Shown here piece after piece: positions 9,209 through 17,647 of a stretch of 64,000 nt of DNA. The stretch lies in assembly GCF_002941025.1 (NCBI RefSeq), contig NZ_PTJS01000001.1, forward strand, positions 7,755,678-7,819,677. The letters run 5' to 3'. Every line of letters starts with the position of its first letter. Position 1 is the stretch's first letter. The notes below the pieces were generated by a model. That model did not search any database and had not been told where the DNA came from. It saw nothing but the letters and a program-made list of their open reading frames with translations. Origin of the DNA: Streptomyces sp. QL37 (GTDB lineage: Bacteria; Actinomycetota; Actinomycetes; Streptomycetales; Streptomycetaceae). A program made the position numbers and the translations under genes.

Positions 9209-11245
9209 ATGCCGTGGTCAACGACTCTTCACGCTGCTGCTGTGCACAAGACGAGCAACGATCAGGACAGGCGCCGGAGGCCCGGGGCCGTCAGGGTGGG
9301 GAAGCAACGGCAAGGTCAGGCCGCCCCCACGGCCCCGGTGCGCCCCGCCGCGGGCGTGGCCCGCCGGGCAGCGCTGAGAGAGCAGGCGCGGTACTGGTTC
9401 GACAGCACGCTCGCAGGTGGTGCCGCGGCCCTCATCGGCTGGCTCGCCGTCGCGTGCCTGGTCATCGTCGTCCCGGCCAGCGCCATCCTGGTATGGACGG
9501 ACGAGCAGGCGCCCGACGACCGTTGGGCGAAGGCCGCCGCGGTGTGGCGGAGCGTCGGACAGACCCTCCGGCTGGGCGGAGAGCCCGGATCACCCCTGCG
9601 CGTCCTCCTGTCGGTCTTCCTCGCCCTCGTCGCCCTCTTCTACGTGTCCACCCTCGTCAGTCTGATCACCGCCGCGATCACCGAGAAGCTGCTCGATCTC
9701 CGGCGAGGCCACTCCACCGTCCTGGAGGACGGCCACACCGTCGTACTCGGCTGGTCCGACCAGATCTTCACGGTCGTGGCCGAGATCGTGGAGGCCAACG
9801 CCAACCAGGGGCGGAGAGCCATCGCCGTCCTGGCCGACCGGGACAAGACGGACATGGAGGAGGAGTTGCGTACCGAAGTGGGAGACACAGGGGGCACCCG
9901 GATCATCTGCCGCAACGGGCGCCCGACGGACCCGGCCGCGCTCGAACGGGTCAGCCCCGCCACGGCGGACGTCGTCCTGGTGCTACCGCGCGACGAACCC
10001 GACGAGGACGCCGAGATCGTCAAGAACCTGCTGTCCCTCCGCGCGGCGATCGACGACGACTGCCGCGCCCGGATCCTCGCCGTGGTCCGGGACGGCCGCT
10101 ACCGGCTGGCTGCCACTCTCGCCGCCGGCCCGGGCGCGGTGATCCTGGAGACCGACGACATCACCGCACGCCTGGTGGCGCAGTGCGCCCGGCAGCCCGG
10201 TCTGTCGACCGTGTACCAGGAGTTGCTCGACTTCGCCGGCGACGAGTTCTACGTCGTGGAGGCGCCGACGCAGGCCGGACGCGGATACGCCGAGGTCCTG
10301 ACGGCCTATCCGATGTCGACGGTGGTCGGAATCGTGCGGGCGGACGGGCAGTTGCGGCTCAACCCGCCACCCGACTCGCTCGTCCGTACGGGCGACCGGC
10401 TCGTCGTGATCGCGGAGGACGACGACACCACCGTGGAGGCCCCTGAGCCCGTGCCCGTCGACGTGTCGGTGATCGTGCCCCGGCCACCGGCAGCGGCGCG
10501 GTCCGAAAGGATGCTCCTGCTGGGGTGGAACCGCCGCGCACCCCGCATCGTCCGCCACCTGTCCGACCACGTCGGCCCCGGCTCGGTCCTCCACGTGGTG
10601 GCGGACGGCGGGGAGCCCACCGCCGCCGAGGTGCGCGCCGTGGAGGCGGAGGCCGCCGCCCGCCTCACGGTCGTCCTGCGCCCCGGAGATCCCACCCTGC
10701 CCGGGACGGTGAACGGCTTGGACCTCGCCGCGTACGACGGTGTCATCGTCCTCGGCCCCGACCGGGCGACCTGTGGCGGCGCGCCGGACGACCGCACCCT
10801 CGTCACCCTGCTGCTCCTGCGCGATCTGGAACGCACGTCGGGGAGCCCGGTCACCGTGGTCACGGAGATGACCGACGACCGCAACAGGGCGATCGCGCCG
10901 GTCGGCCCCGGAGCCGACTTCGTCGTCAGCGGCAAGCTGGTCGGCCTTCTGATCTCCCAGATCTCGCAGAACTGGCATCTCGCCGAGCTCTTCGAGGAAC
11001 TCCTCGCTCCCGGCGGCAACACGATCCAGCTCAAGCCGGCCGGCCACTACGTGAGGGCGGGGTGTGTGGCCTCCTTCGCCACTGTCGTCGAGTCGGCTTC
11101 GCGCCGAGGTGAGTGCGCCATCGGCTACCGGTGCCGTGACCGGGCGACGACGGGGCCCGGCTACGGGGTACGGGTCAACCCCGGCCAGACCGACGTCCGG
11201 CGCTGGAGCGAGAACGACGATGTCATCGTGATCACCCGGGACTGA
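9209..11245 (+). CDS. CASTOR/POLLUX-like putative ion channel with RCK-type domains
   Basis: 678-residue membrane protein resembling the CASTOR/POLLUX cation channels. A basic N-terminus is followed by two hydrophobic segments, about residues 72-97 (ALIGWLAVACLVIVVPASAI) and 131-157 (LSVFLALVALFYVSTLVSL), then ITEKLLDLRRGHS and the channel-associated Rossmann region VLEDGHTVVLGWSDQI. A second nucleotide-binding-like unit starts near residue 430 at SERMLLLGWNRRAPRIVRHL. Such RCK-like domains gate the pore in response to ligands. The start is uncertain: ATG 9209 has no close ribosome site and GTG 9242 is an alternative in the same frame; the frame is open upstream to 9038. It converges on the response regulator gene with a 5-bp gap. 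Confidence 0.85.
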   Translation: MPWSTTLHAAAVHKTSNDQDRRRRPGAVRVGKQRQGQAAPTAPVRPAAGVARRAALREQARYWFDSTLAGGAAALIGWLAVACLVIVVPASAILVWTDEQAPDDRWAKAAAVWRSVGQTLRLGGEPGSPLRVLLSVFLALVALFYVSTLVSLITAAITEKLLDLRRGHSTVLEDGHTVVLGWSDQIFTVVAEIVEANANQGRRAIAVLADRDKTDMEEELRTEVGDTGGTRIICRNGRPTDPAALERVSPATADVVLVLPRDEPDEDAEIVKNLLSLRAAIDDDCRARILAVVRDGRYRLAATLAAGPGAVILETDDITARLVAQCARQPGLSTVYQELLDFAGDEFYVVEAPTQAGRGYAEVLTAYPMSTVVGIVRADGQLRLNPPPDSLVRTGDRLVVIAEDDDTTVEAPEPVPVDVSVIVPRPPAAARSERMLLLGWNRRAPRIVRHLSDHVGPGSVLHVVADGGEPTAAEVRAVEAEAAARLTVVLRPGDPTLPGTVNGLDLAAYDGVIVLGPDRATCGGAPDDRTLVTLLLLRDLERTSGSPVTVVTEMTDDRNRAIAPVGPGADFVVSGKLVGLLISQISQNWHLAELFEELLAPGGNTIQLKPAGHYVRAGCVASFATVVESASRRGECAIGYRCRDRATTGPGYGVRVNPGQTDVRRWSENDDVIVITRD

Positions 11246-11250
11246 CCCGG

Positions 11251-11928
11251 TCACTCCTCCGCGTCGCGGACCAGGAGGGCGATCTGCACCCGGTTCTCGG
11301 CCGCCAGCTTGGCGAACAGGGCGCCGGTGTGCGCCTTGACGGTCGCGACGGTGATGTTCAGCCTTCGCGCGATCTCGGGATTGCCCAGGCCGTCGGCGAT
11401 GGCCCGAGCCGTCTGGAGTTCACGTTCGGTCAGTGTGGACAGCTGCCTGCGCGCGGCGTCGCGGGACGAGTCGCGGGCATGGGAGGACTGCGGGCCGGTG
11501 GCCGCGGCGATCACCCGTGCCGTGGCCGCGGGAGAGAGCACGGGGTTGCCGTCCGCGACGGCCCGCACGGCGTCGAGGATCTGTGACGGCGGGGTGTCCT
11601 TGAGGACGAACCCCAGCGCTCCGGCGCGCAGTGCGCCGAGGACCAGGTCGTCGGAGTCGAACGTGGTCAGCATGAGCACCCGGGGCGGCGCCGGCCGGGT
11701 GAGGAGCTCCCGGGTCGCGCTGAGACCGTCACGGCCGGGCATCCGTACGTCCATCAGCACGATGTCCGGCCGCTGTTCGTCCACGACGGTGATCGCGGCG
11801 TTCCCGTCGGCCGCCTCCGCGACGACGGTCAGGTCGGGTTCGCCGTCGATGACGAGCCGCAGTGCCATCCGCACGAGCTGTTCGTCGTCGACGATCGCGA
11901 CACGCACCGGTACCCGCTCGCTGTCCAC
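11251..11928 (-). CDS. LuxR/NarL-family two-component response regulator
   Basis: 225-residue regulator. The receiver domain has the acidic pair at D14-D15 (IVDDEQL), the phosphoacceptor D60 in VLMDVRMPGRDG and the conserved K in GFVLKDTP. The C-terminal helix-turn-helix is LTERELQTARAIADG through EIARRLNITVATVKAH, a standard NarL/LuxR module. The GTG start at 11928 immediately follows the stop of the kinase gene, with AAAGGAGAA inside the kinase 3' end serving as ribosome site, so the two are coupled. DNA target is not evident here. Confidence 0.95.
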   Translation of the reverse strand: MDSERVPVRVAIVDDEQLVRMALRLVIDGEPDLTVVAEAADGNAAITVVDEQRPDIVLMDVRMPGRDGLSATRELLTRPAPPRVLMLTTFDSDDLVLGALRAGALGFVLKDTPPSQILDAVRAVADGNPVLSPAATARVIAAATGPQSSHARDSSRDAARRQLSTLTERELQTARAIADGLGNPEIARRLNITVATVKAHTGALFAKLAAENRVQIALLVRDAEE

Positions 11929-13110
11929 TCATGTTCTCCTTTCGTGGGTGGGGTTCGGCCAGGGCAGTCGCGCGGTGAGGACATAACCGTTGCCGGGGGC
12001 GGGGCGATGGTCGAGCTTCCCGCTGGCGAGGCCGACCCGCTCGGCGAGGCCGAGCAGTCCGAATCCCGACGCCGGCGGCTGTACGGGCCTCGTGGTCGCC
12101 GAGGAGTTGTGGACGCTGACATCGAGTCCGGCGGCCGCCGTACCCGCGAGAACGATGTGGATGTGTGCGCCCGGGGCGTGCTTGGCGGCGTTGGTGAGAC
12201 CTTCCTGGACGACCCGGTAACAGGTCCGCCCGGCGACGTCGGACGGAGTTCCCGTGACCGTGCTGGTAAGCGTGACGTCCAGTCCGGATGCGCGGGCATC
12301 GGCGACGAGGTCGGGGATCCGGTCGAGGGAAGGCTGCGGCGGCTCGGGGCGGTCCGGGTCCGCCCGGAGCACACCGAGGACATCCCGCAGTTCCTCCAGG
12401 GCGCTGTGGGAGGCCTCGGCGATGCCGCGGACCAGCACGCGGCTGTCCTCGGCCCCGAGATCGCTGCGGTGATCCAGCACACCTGCCTGCATGGCGACCA
12501 GGGAGATCCGGTGCGCGAGCACGTCGTGCATCTCGCGGGCGATCCGGTTGCGTTCCAGGGCCCGCACCTGCGCCGCTCGTGCGGCCTGTTCCCGTTCCGC
12601 GCTCTCCGCGCGGTCCCGCAAGGACCGCACCTCGACGCGCCGCGCGCCGACGGCCATGCCCAAGGCAACCGCGATGCCCGCGGTCAGCGCCGGGAAGGCG
12701 ACCTGGAGCCAGAACGAGCCGGGCGGGCTCTGGACCGGGTAGAACCCGACGGCGAACTGCGAGGCGGTGACGTAGGCCAGTGCGACGGCAGCGATCTCCA
12801 GCGGACGACGGCGGGTGGAGACCGAGCCCAGCCCCACGAGTGCGGCGCCGGCCGCGAGCGCCGACGCGGCCGAGGCGATCGTGACCACCAGGGCGACGGC
12901 GAGCGGGAACCGCCGCCTCCACAGAAGCACCGCCAGACAGCCGAGAGCCACCAGCGGATCACCGATGACGAACCAGGAGCCCGTCCCGGTGCCCTGCCAG
13001 TGCAGCAGCACACCGGTGTAGAGCCAGGCCGGGATGCCCACCGCGGCGGCCGCTGCCAGCCGCCAGGTCTGCTGCCACCATCCGAGCTGCGGCGCTCCGT
13101 CCGTGTTCAC
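11929..13110 (-). CDS. Membrane sensor histidine kinase (HisKA_3 / NarL-type)
   Basis: 393-residue kinase, partner of the adjacent response regulator. Residues 15-150 hold several hydrophobic spans (LAAAAAVGIPAWLYTGVLL, VALGCLAVLL, LAVALVVTIASAASALAAGAALV, LTAGIAVALGMAV) that form the membrane sensor. The dimerisation/phosphoacceptor helix is ALERNRIAREMHDVLAHRIS with His near residue 194. The HATPase region shows VVQEGLTNAAKHAPGA (N box) and GFGLLGLAERVGL (G box). The GTG at 13110 is chosen because the upstream extension is low-complexity; the Shine-Dalgarno is weak. No extracytoplasmic loop is large enough to suggest a periplasmic ligand. Confidence 0.92.
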   Translation of the reverse strand: MNTDGAPQLGWWQQTWRLAAAAAVGIPAWLYTGVLLHWQGTGTGSWFVIGDPLVALGCLAVLLWRRRFPLAVALVVTIASAASALAAGAALVGLGSVSTRRRPLEIAAVALAYVTASQFAVGFYPVQSPPGSFWLQVAFPALTAGIAVALGMAVGARRVEVRSLRDRAESAEREQAARAAQVRALERNRIAREMHDVLAHRISLVAMQAGVLDHRSDLGAEDSRVLVRGIAEASHSALEELRDVLGVLRADPDRPEPPQPSLDRIPDLVADARASGLDVTLTSTVTGTPSDVAGRTCYRVVQEGLTNAAKHAPGAHIHIVLAGTAAAGLDVSVHNSSATTRPVQPPASGFGLLGLAERVGLASGKLDHRPAPGNGYVLTARLPWPNPTHERRT

Positions 13111-13338
13111 CTGTTCATTATCGCCAGGCGGTGCGGCGGGCGAGTCGGACCTGTGGCGGAGACCGCCTTGGACCTGAGTCGAATCACTGCCTCGCCCGCG
13201 GGCGAAGAGCCTCCGGACCACGCGGCTGATGTGCGGGGCGGTCCACACGGACAGACTCGAATTCCTGACCGTCGGACAACGACCGTCGCAGGGCCTCGTC
13301 CGTGTGGCGGAGCCGGGCGGGTGGAGGGAGTGGGCGGC

Positions 13339-13992
13339 ATGTTCGAGGAATGGCGGCGTCGCAGGGCCGCGCAGCGGGTCAAGCCGGGGGACGGGCGGGC
13401 GCTGAAGCGCTTCCGTTGGTGGCAGTTGCTCTTCCGCGCACTGTTCTACCTTCGGCTGCCGCAGGACGGCGGCCGGCAGGCGGTGTACGCCGTCGACGTC
13501 AGGCATGGGCAGAACCAGTCGTCCGGTGAGGTCAAGGCCCACCTGTACCTCGACGGCAGACAGCACGCCCAGTCCGGACTTCCTGCCTTCTTCCCCGTCC
13601 AGGGCGGCACCGTCGAAGTGAGGATGAGCGCCTTCGGGATCAAGCGATGCCACTACGTCACCGCAGAGGGGGACGAGTACCAACTCACCCCGGACCCCCG
13701 CTCCGCCGAAGGCCGCCGCGCGCACTTCGACAGGGCGCACCCCGCACTCAGCCGCTGTGTCGGTGTGATGTCGTCGGTGGTGCTCGTCCTCGCCCTGGCT
13801 CTCCTCGTCTCGCAGCTCATCGGAGTGGTCACCCGGGTGGAGCCCGTCGCGGAACGCACAGGGAGCTTCACCTCGCCCATCGACCTGCCGGGATGGCTCG
13901 ACATCGCCGTCGGCATCGGCGCTGCGGTCGCCAGCACCGAGCGGGCGCTGCGGCTGCGCTACAGCCGGCTGCTGGACGGCGGGGCCGGCTGA
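13339..13992 (+). CDS. Hypothetical membrane protein with two C-terminal TM segments
   Basis: 217-residue protein of unknown function. The ATG at 13339 is preceded by GGAGGGAG. A basic amphipathic start (FEEWRRRRAAQRVK) leads to a soluble domain of about 110 residues (YAVDVRHGQNQSSGEVKAHL, then AFGIKRCHYVTAEGDEYQLT). Two hydrophobic segments follow, VMSSVVLVLALALLVSQLIG near residues 136-155 and DIAVGIGAAVASTERAL near 192, ending in a basic tail. It is divergent from the histidine kinase with 228 bp between. I do not recognise the family. Confidence 0.75.
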   Translation: MFEEWRRRRAAQRVKPGDGRALKRFRWWQLLFRALFYLRLPQDGGRQAVYAVDVRHGQNQSSGEVKAHLYLDGRQHAQSGLPAFFPVQGGTVEVRMSAFGIKRCHYVTAEGDEYQLTPDPRSAEGRRAHFDRAHPALSRCVGVMSSVVLVLALALLVSQLIGVVTRVEPVAERTGSFTSPIDLPGWLDIAVGIGAAVASTERALRLRYSRLLDGGAG

Positions 13993-14402
13993 GTGACCGG
14001 AGCGCACGCTCACGGGAGGCGTCCGAGCCGCTGGGGGAGAGGCGACCGGACCTCCGCAGGCGTGCCTCGACGGATACCTTGCGGGGCCGGCGGAGGCGGG
14101 CGTCGCGCGGGACGACGAACTCGCCCGCCAGGCCGCCCACCGGCGGTGGCCGAGCCTGGAAGCGGCGCCACGGTGCTGCGCGGCGTCAACGTCCCGGGGC
14201 CGTAGCGGTTGTCGGTGCCGGGGTTCGACGGTCACTCGACGGCGGAGCCGTGGGACCTGTCCACGAGGAGCCGGCCGGCCCGCCGCCTGGGCGAGGCGGC
14301 AGCGGAGCTGGTCCACTGTGTGATCAACGACCCCGATGCGCACCGGTCCCGCGGGGCGGCACCCCAGCGGTGTCACAGTTCGGTGGCGACCCGTAAAAGT
14401 GT
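13993..14402. other. Gene-free stretch, possibly decayed coding sequence
   Basis: No intact gene is visible between the membrane protein and the LamG protein. Short coding-like pieces occur in different plus-strand frames, for example VARDDELARQAAHRRW near 14100 and ELVHCVINDPDAHRSRG near 14310. They have no ribosome sites and are separated by stops and frame changes. They may be relics of one or two genes, but I cannot assign a family. Confidence 0.25.
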
Positions 14403-14432
14403 TGTGAATGCGTTCGAAGAGCGCTCTATATT
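14403..14432 (+). promoter_or_regulatory. Candidate promoter of the LamG protein gene
   Basis: TTGTGA at 14403-14408 and TATATT at 14427-14432 sit in a small AT-rich island about 125 bp before the ATG at 14555. The 18-19 bp spacing is slightly long for a vegetative promoter, so this is tentative. Confidence 0.35.
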
Positions 14433-14554
14433 CATGCGGCCCCGAGGCCGAAGGTGAGCATGACAGCTACAGGTCTTCGCGTGGCACCCGCGCGGGCCGA
14501 GGTGACGACAACTCCCGCGCGGAACCGGACAACCGAGTGGGGGGACCCGAACGA

Positions 14555-16672
14555 ATGAACACGAAATCCGGCCGGCGCACGAGAACCGCCGCCGCGGCCA
14601 CGGGGCTGGCAGCTGTGCTGCTCGCAGCCACCCCGGCCATCGCTACGGCGGCCGGGGAGAACCTTCCCCCGTTTCAACCCCGCACCGAGGACCTCACCGT
14701 CGAGTGGTCCGAGGCGTGCTCCGACGAGCCCGTGTACGTCGCTCGCGCGCCTGAACTGCGTGCCCTCGTCGAGGACCCGGCGGAGGACAACGAGGAATGG
14801 GAGTCCAACGGGGCCGGTGCCGAATTCGAGGCCTGGTGGACCGACGCCGAGGGAACCGAGCAGCGTCGTACGCACACGTCGCGCGTCGTGAGCTCTCCCA
14901 TTACCCAGCTGTGGCGAACCCCCGCCGACCTTCCGGCCGACACCGTCGTCTCTTGGCACGTCCGGGCCGTCGACGACGAGGGTGCCACCTCCGCATGGAG
15001 CGACCGGGCCCCGGGCATCACCTGCCGATTCGTCATCGACACGGTGGGCCCCGAGCCGGCGACGGTCGTCTCCGAGCAGTATCCGGACGACGACAGCGGC
15101 TGGCACGACGGTGTCGGCGTCTACGGGAGTTTCACCTTCGACTCCCCGTCCGAGGACGTCGTCGAGTACGTGTACACCGTCCTCGGCTCCGCACCCACAC
15201 GGGTCCGGCCCGAGGAGCCGGGTGGTCCGGTCACCGTCCGCTGGATGCCGGAGAGCGAGGGGCCCTACTCCATCCAGGTCCGCGCCGTCGACCGTGCCGG
15301 GCGGTCCAGTTCCCAGACGACTCACTTCACGCGGGTCGCCGCCGGCCGCGCCCCCGTCGCACACTGGACACTCGCCGATCCGGCCGGATCCGACGCCGCC
15401 GCTGCCGAGACCGGCCCCGTGGCCCGCGCCGGGGGCGGCGTCGTCTTCGGCGCCCCCGCTCCCTCCCGCACCGACCTCACTTCCACGGTCACCCTGAACG
15501 GCCGTGGCAACAGCTACCTCTCCCCGGGCGTCCCGGCGACGGACACCACCAAGACCTTCGCCCTCTCCGCCTGGGCCCGCCCTGCCGCGACCGACGCCGC
15601 GATGACCCTTGCCGGCCAGGGCACCGCCGGCAAGACCTCAGCCTTCGCGCTGGGGCTGCGCCCGGCCGGCGACGGCCCGGCCACCTGGACGTTCCGTTAC
15701 GGCGCCACCACCCTCACCGGCGGCAGCGCCACCGCCGGTGGCTGGGCCCACCTGGCGGGCCAGTACGACACCGAGGACAACACCCTGCGCCTTTACGTCA
15801 ACGGCAAGGAGGTCGCCTCCAAGGCGGATGTAGCCTCTGTGGCGGCCCCCGGCGCCTTCCAGATCGGTCGCGCCCGTGGCGCCGGCGCGCGCTGGAAGGG
15901 TGAGATCGGCGAGATCCGGGTCTGGGACCGGGTCGTGCCCCGCAAGGAGATCGAGGAACTCGGCTCCCGCCCCGCCGAACTGGCCGCGGCCTGGGACATC
16001 GAGCGGACCGATGACGTTGTCATCCCCGGCCGGGACGACGACGAGCCGCTCAGCCTGCACGGCGGCCCGGGCTTCTATACCCCCGACATAGAGGCGTGTC
16101 TCGAAGACCCGGAGTGCGTCGAGTTCCCGGCGAACGCCCTCGACGGCGACGACCACCTCGCTCTGGACGGCGCCGACGACTACGCCAGCAGCAGCGGCCC
16201 CGTCGTCGACACCGCCGACAGCTTCAGCGTCGGCCTACGGGTCCGGTTCGCCGACACCACCCCCGACCGTCCGATGACCGTTCTGTCCCAGGGCGATGCG
16301 GACAGAGACGTCTTCAAGGTCCGATACGACCCGGCCGCGTCCGAATGGCAGCTGGTCGTCACTCACAGCGGCGAGCCGGGCTCCGCGGAGACCGTCGTCG
16401 CCGCTCCTGGCGCGCCCACGTCCCACACCGACGAAGTGGTCGTCGTGTACGACGACTCCGAGGGGCACATCACCCTGTACGTGCACGGTGAGGCGGTGGC
16501 GACCGCTGCGTTCAACGCATCCTGGAGCGCCCCCGGTGCGCTCCAGATCGGCCGCGGCCACACTGCCGACGGTGGCTGGGGTGAGTATTTCCACGGAGGG
16601 GCGGACACCGTCCGCGTCTTCAGCGGAGCTCTCACCGCGTCCCAGGTGAAATCGTTCGCCTACCTCTACTGA
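14555..16672 (+). CDS. Secreted protein with two LamG/concanavalin-like domains
   Basis: 705-residue exported protein. The ATG at 14555 gives a Sec signal peptide (TGLAAVLLAATPAIATAAG, cleavage near residue 33). Residues 40-260 are fibronectin/Ig-like (WHVRAVDDEGATSAWSDRA, YSIQVRAVDRAGRSSSQTTHF). Two LamG jelly-roll domains follow: about 270-460 (FALSAWARPAATDAAMTLAG, LRLYVNGKEVAS, GAFQIGRARG, GEIGEIRVWDRVVP) and about 525-705 (FSVGLRVRFADTTPDRPM, ITLYVHGEAVAT, GALQIGRGH, DTVRVFSGALTASQV). Such proteins bind carbohydrate or surface ligands. No enzyme domain, membrane anchor or RHS toxin repeat is attached. Confidence 0.88.
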   Translation: MNTKSGRRTRTAAAATGLAAVLLAATPAIATAAGENLPPFQPRTEDLTVEWSEACSDEPVYVARAPELRALVEDPAEDNEEWESNGAGAEFEAWWTDAEGTEQRRTHTSRVVSSPITQLWRTPADLPADTVVSWHVRAVDDEGATSAWSDRAPGITCRFVIDTVGPEPATVVSEQYPDDDSGWHDGVGVYGSFTFDSPSEDVVEYVYTVLGSAPTRVRPEEPGGPVTVRWMPESEGPYSIQVRAVDRAGRSSSQTTHFTRVAAGRAPVAHWTLADPAGSDAAAAETGPVARAGGGVVFGAPAPSRTDLTSTVTLNGRGNSYLSPGVPATDTTKTFALSAWARPAATDAAMTLAGQGTAGKTSAFALGLRPAGDGPATWTFRYGATTLTGGSATAGGWAHLAGQYDTEDNTLRLYVNGKEVASKADVASVAAPGAFQIGRARGAGARWKGEIGEIRVWDRVVPRKEIEELGSRPAELAAAWDIERTDDVVIPGRDDDEPLSLHGGPGFYTPDIEACLEDPECVEFPANALDGDDHLALDGADDYASSSGPVVDTADSFSVGLRVRFADTTPDRPMTVLSQGDADRDVFKVRYDPAASEWQLVVTHSGEPGSAETVVAAPGAPTSHTDEVVVVYDDSEGHITLYVHGEAVATAAFNASWSAPGALQIGRGHTADGGWGEYFHGGADTVRVFSGALTASQVKSFAYLY

Positions 16673-16697
16673 CGCGCCGCAGCCCGTGAACCTCGCC

Positions 16698-16734
16698 CGG
16701 ACGGGTGGCGCCGCACCTTGGTGTCACCCGTCCG
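16698..16734 (+). terminator. Rho-independent-like terminator after the LamG gene
   Basis: CGGACGGGTG (16698-16707) pairs perfectly with CACCCGTCCG (16725-16734), 25 bp after the stop at 16672. There is no U-tract, as is common for actinomycete hairpins. Confidence 0.6.
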
Positions 16735-16769
16735 AGCGGGACGTTCGTCTCACAATGTGGCACCGGCGT

Positions 16770-16798
16770 TTGACATTAGATGTGCTTATGGACAATAA
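16770..16798 (+). promoter_or_regulatory. Candidate promoter of the DUF1684/ABC importer operon
   Basis: TTGACA at 16770-16775, then 17 bp, then CAATAA at 16793-16798, in an unusually AT-rich stretch 70 bp before the ATG at 16868. A second AT-rich block, CATATATTCACG, lies near 16813. The -35 is perfect, the -10 poor. Confidence 0.45.
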
Positions 16799-16867
16799 AG
16801 GTGATGCTTTGGCCATATATTCACGTCCTGCTACCCAGAGGCTGTGAGGGCTGCTCCACCTAGACGA

Positions 16868-17608
16868 ATGAGTAACGCCGTGTCCCATGCCGCCCCCGAC
16901 CGCGCACCCATCGACCCGGCGGAGGGATGGGACGCCTGGCGTGCCGAGCGCCACCGCGCGCTCACGTCCCCGACCGGCAATCTCGCCCTGGTCGAAACCC
17001 GCTGGGCTCCGACGGGCGAGGTCCCGGACGTCGAAGAGGCGCGCGCGGGCCTGCCGGGCACCGTGACCGTCACCACACTCCAGCGCACCGACCGGGTCAC
17101 CGGCGAGGACGAGCACGGTCTGCGGTTCTGGGACGCCGACGCGCCCGCCATCCGCCACTTCGACCGGGTCGACACCTTCCCCTACGACCCGGCCTGGGTC
17201 CTGGAAGCCTCGTACACACCGGTCGCCGGCGCCCGGCGCATCGCCTTCGAGCACATCCGGGACAACGGCGGCAGCCGCGACCTGGTCGTCCCCGGCGACA
17301 TCACGCTCACCGTCGACGGCCGTGCGTACACGCTCAGCGCCTTCGACGACGACGGCACGCTGCTGCTCGTCTTCGGCGACCCGACCAACGGTGACATCAC
17401 CTACGGGGCCGGCCGCTTCCTCTTCGTGCGGCGTACGGACGACGAGAGCCGGGTCGTCCTCGACTTCAACCAGGCCTTCGTGCCGCCCTGCGGATTCTCC
17501 GATCAGTACAACTGTCCGATGCCGCCGCGGCAGAACCGCTTCCACCTGCCCGTCGAGGCCGGCGAGAAGCTCCCTGTCTTCCGTGACGGCTTCGACGCCC
17601 AGCACTGA
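16868..17608 (+). CDS. DUF1684 domain-containing protein
   Basis: 246-residue cytoplasmic protein of the DUF1684 family, whose function is unknown. Recognisable stretches are EGWDAWRAERHRALTSPTGNL, PYDPAWVLEASYTP, GARRIAFEHIRD, LLLVFGDPTNGDITYGAGRF and the conserved C-terminus VVLDFNQAFVPPCGFSD followed by YNCPMPPRQNRF. The ATG at 16868 is preferred over an in-frame GTG at 16844; neither has a strong ribosome site. It is the first gene of an operon with a complete peptide-type ABC importer starting 39 bp downstream, so a role linked to the imported substrate is likely but unproven. Confidence 0.85.
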   Translation: MSNAVSHAAPDRAPIDPAEGWDAWRAERHRALTSPTGNLALVETRWAPTGEVPDVEEARAGLPGTVTVTTLQRTDRVTGEDEHGLRFWDADAPAIRHFDRVDTFPYDPAWVLEASYTPVAGARRIAFEHIRDNGGSRDLVVPGDITLTVDGRAYTLSAFDDDGTLLLVFGDPTNGDITYGAGRFLFVRRTDDESRVVLDFNQAFVPPCGFSDQYNCPMPPRQNRFHLPVEAGEKLPVFRDGFDAQH

Positions 17609-17647
17609 TCGCCCCGCAGCTTCCCGCACCGAAAGAGCCCTCACTCC

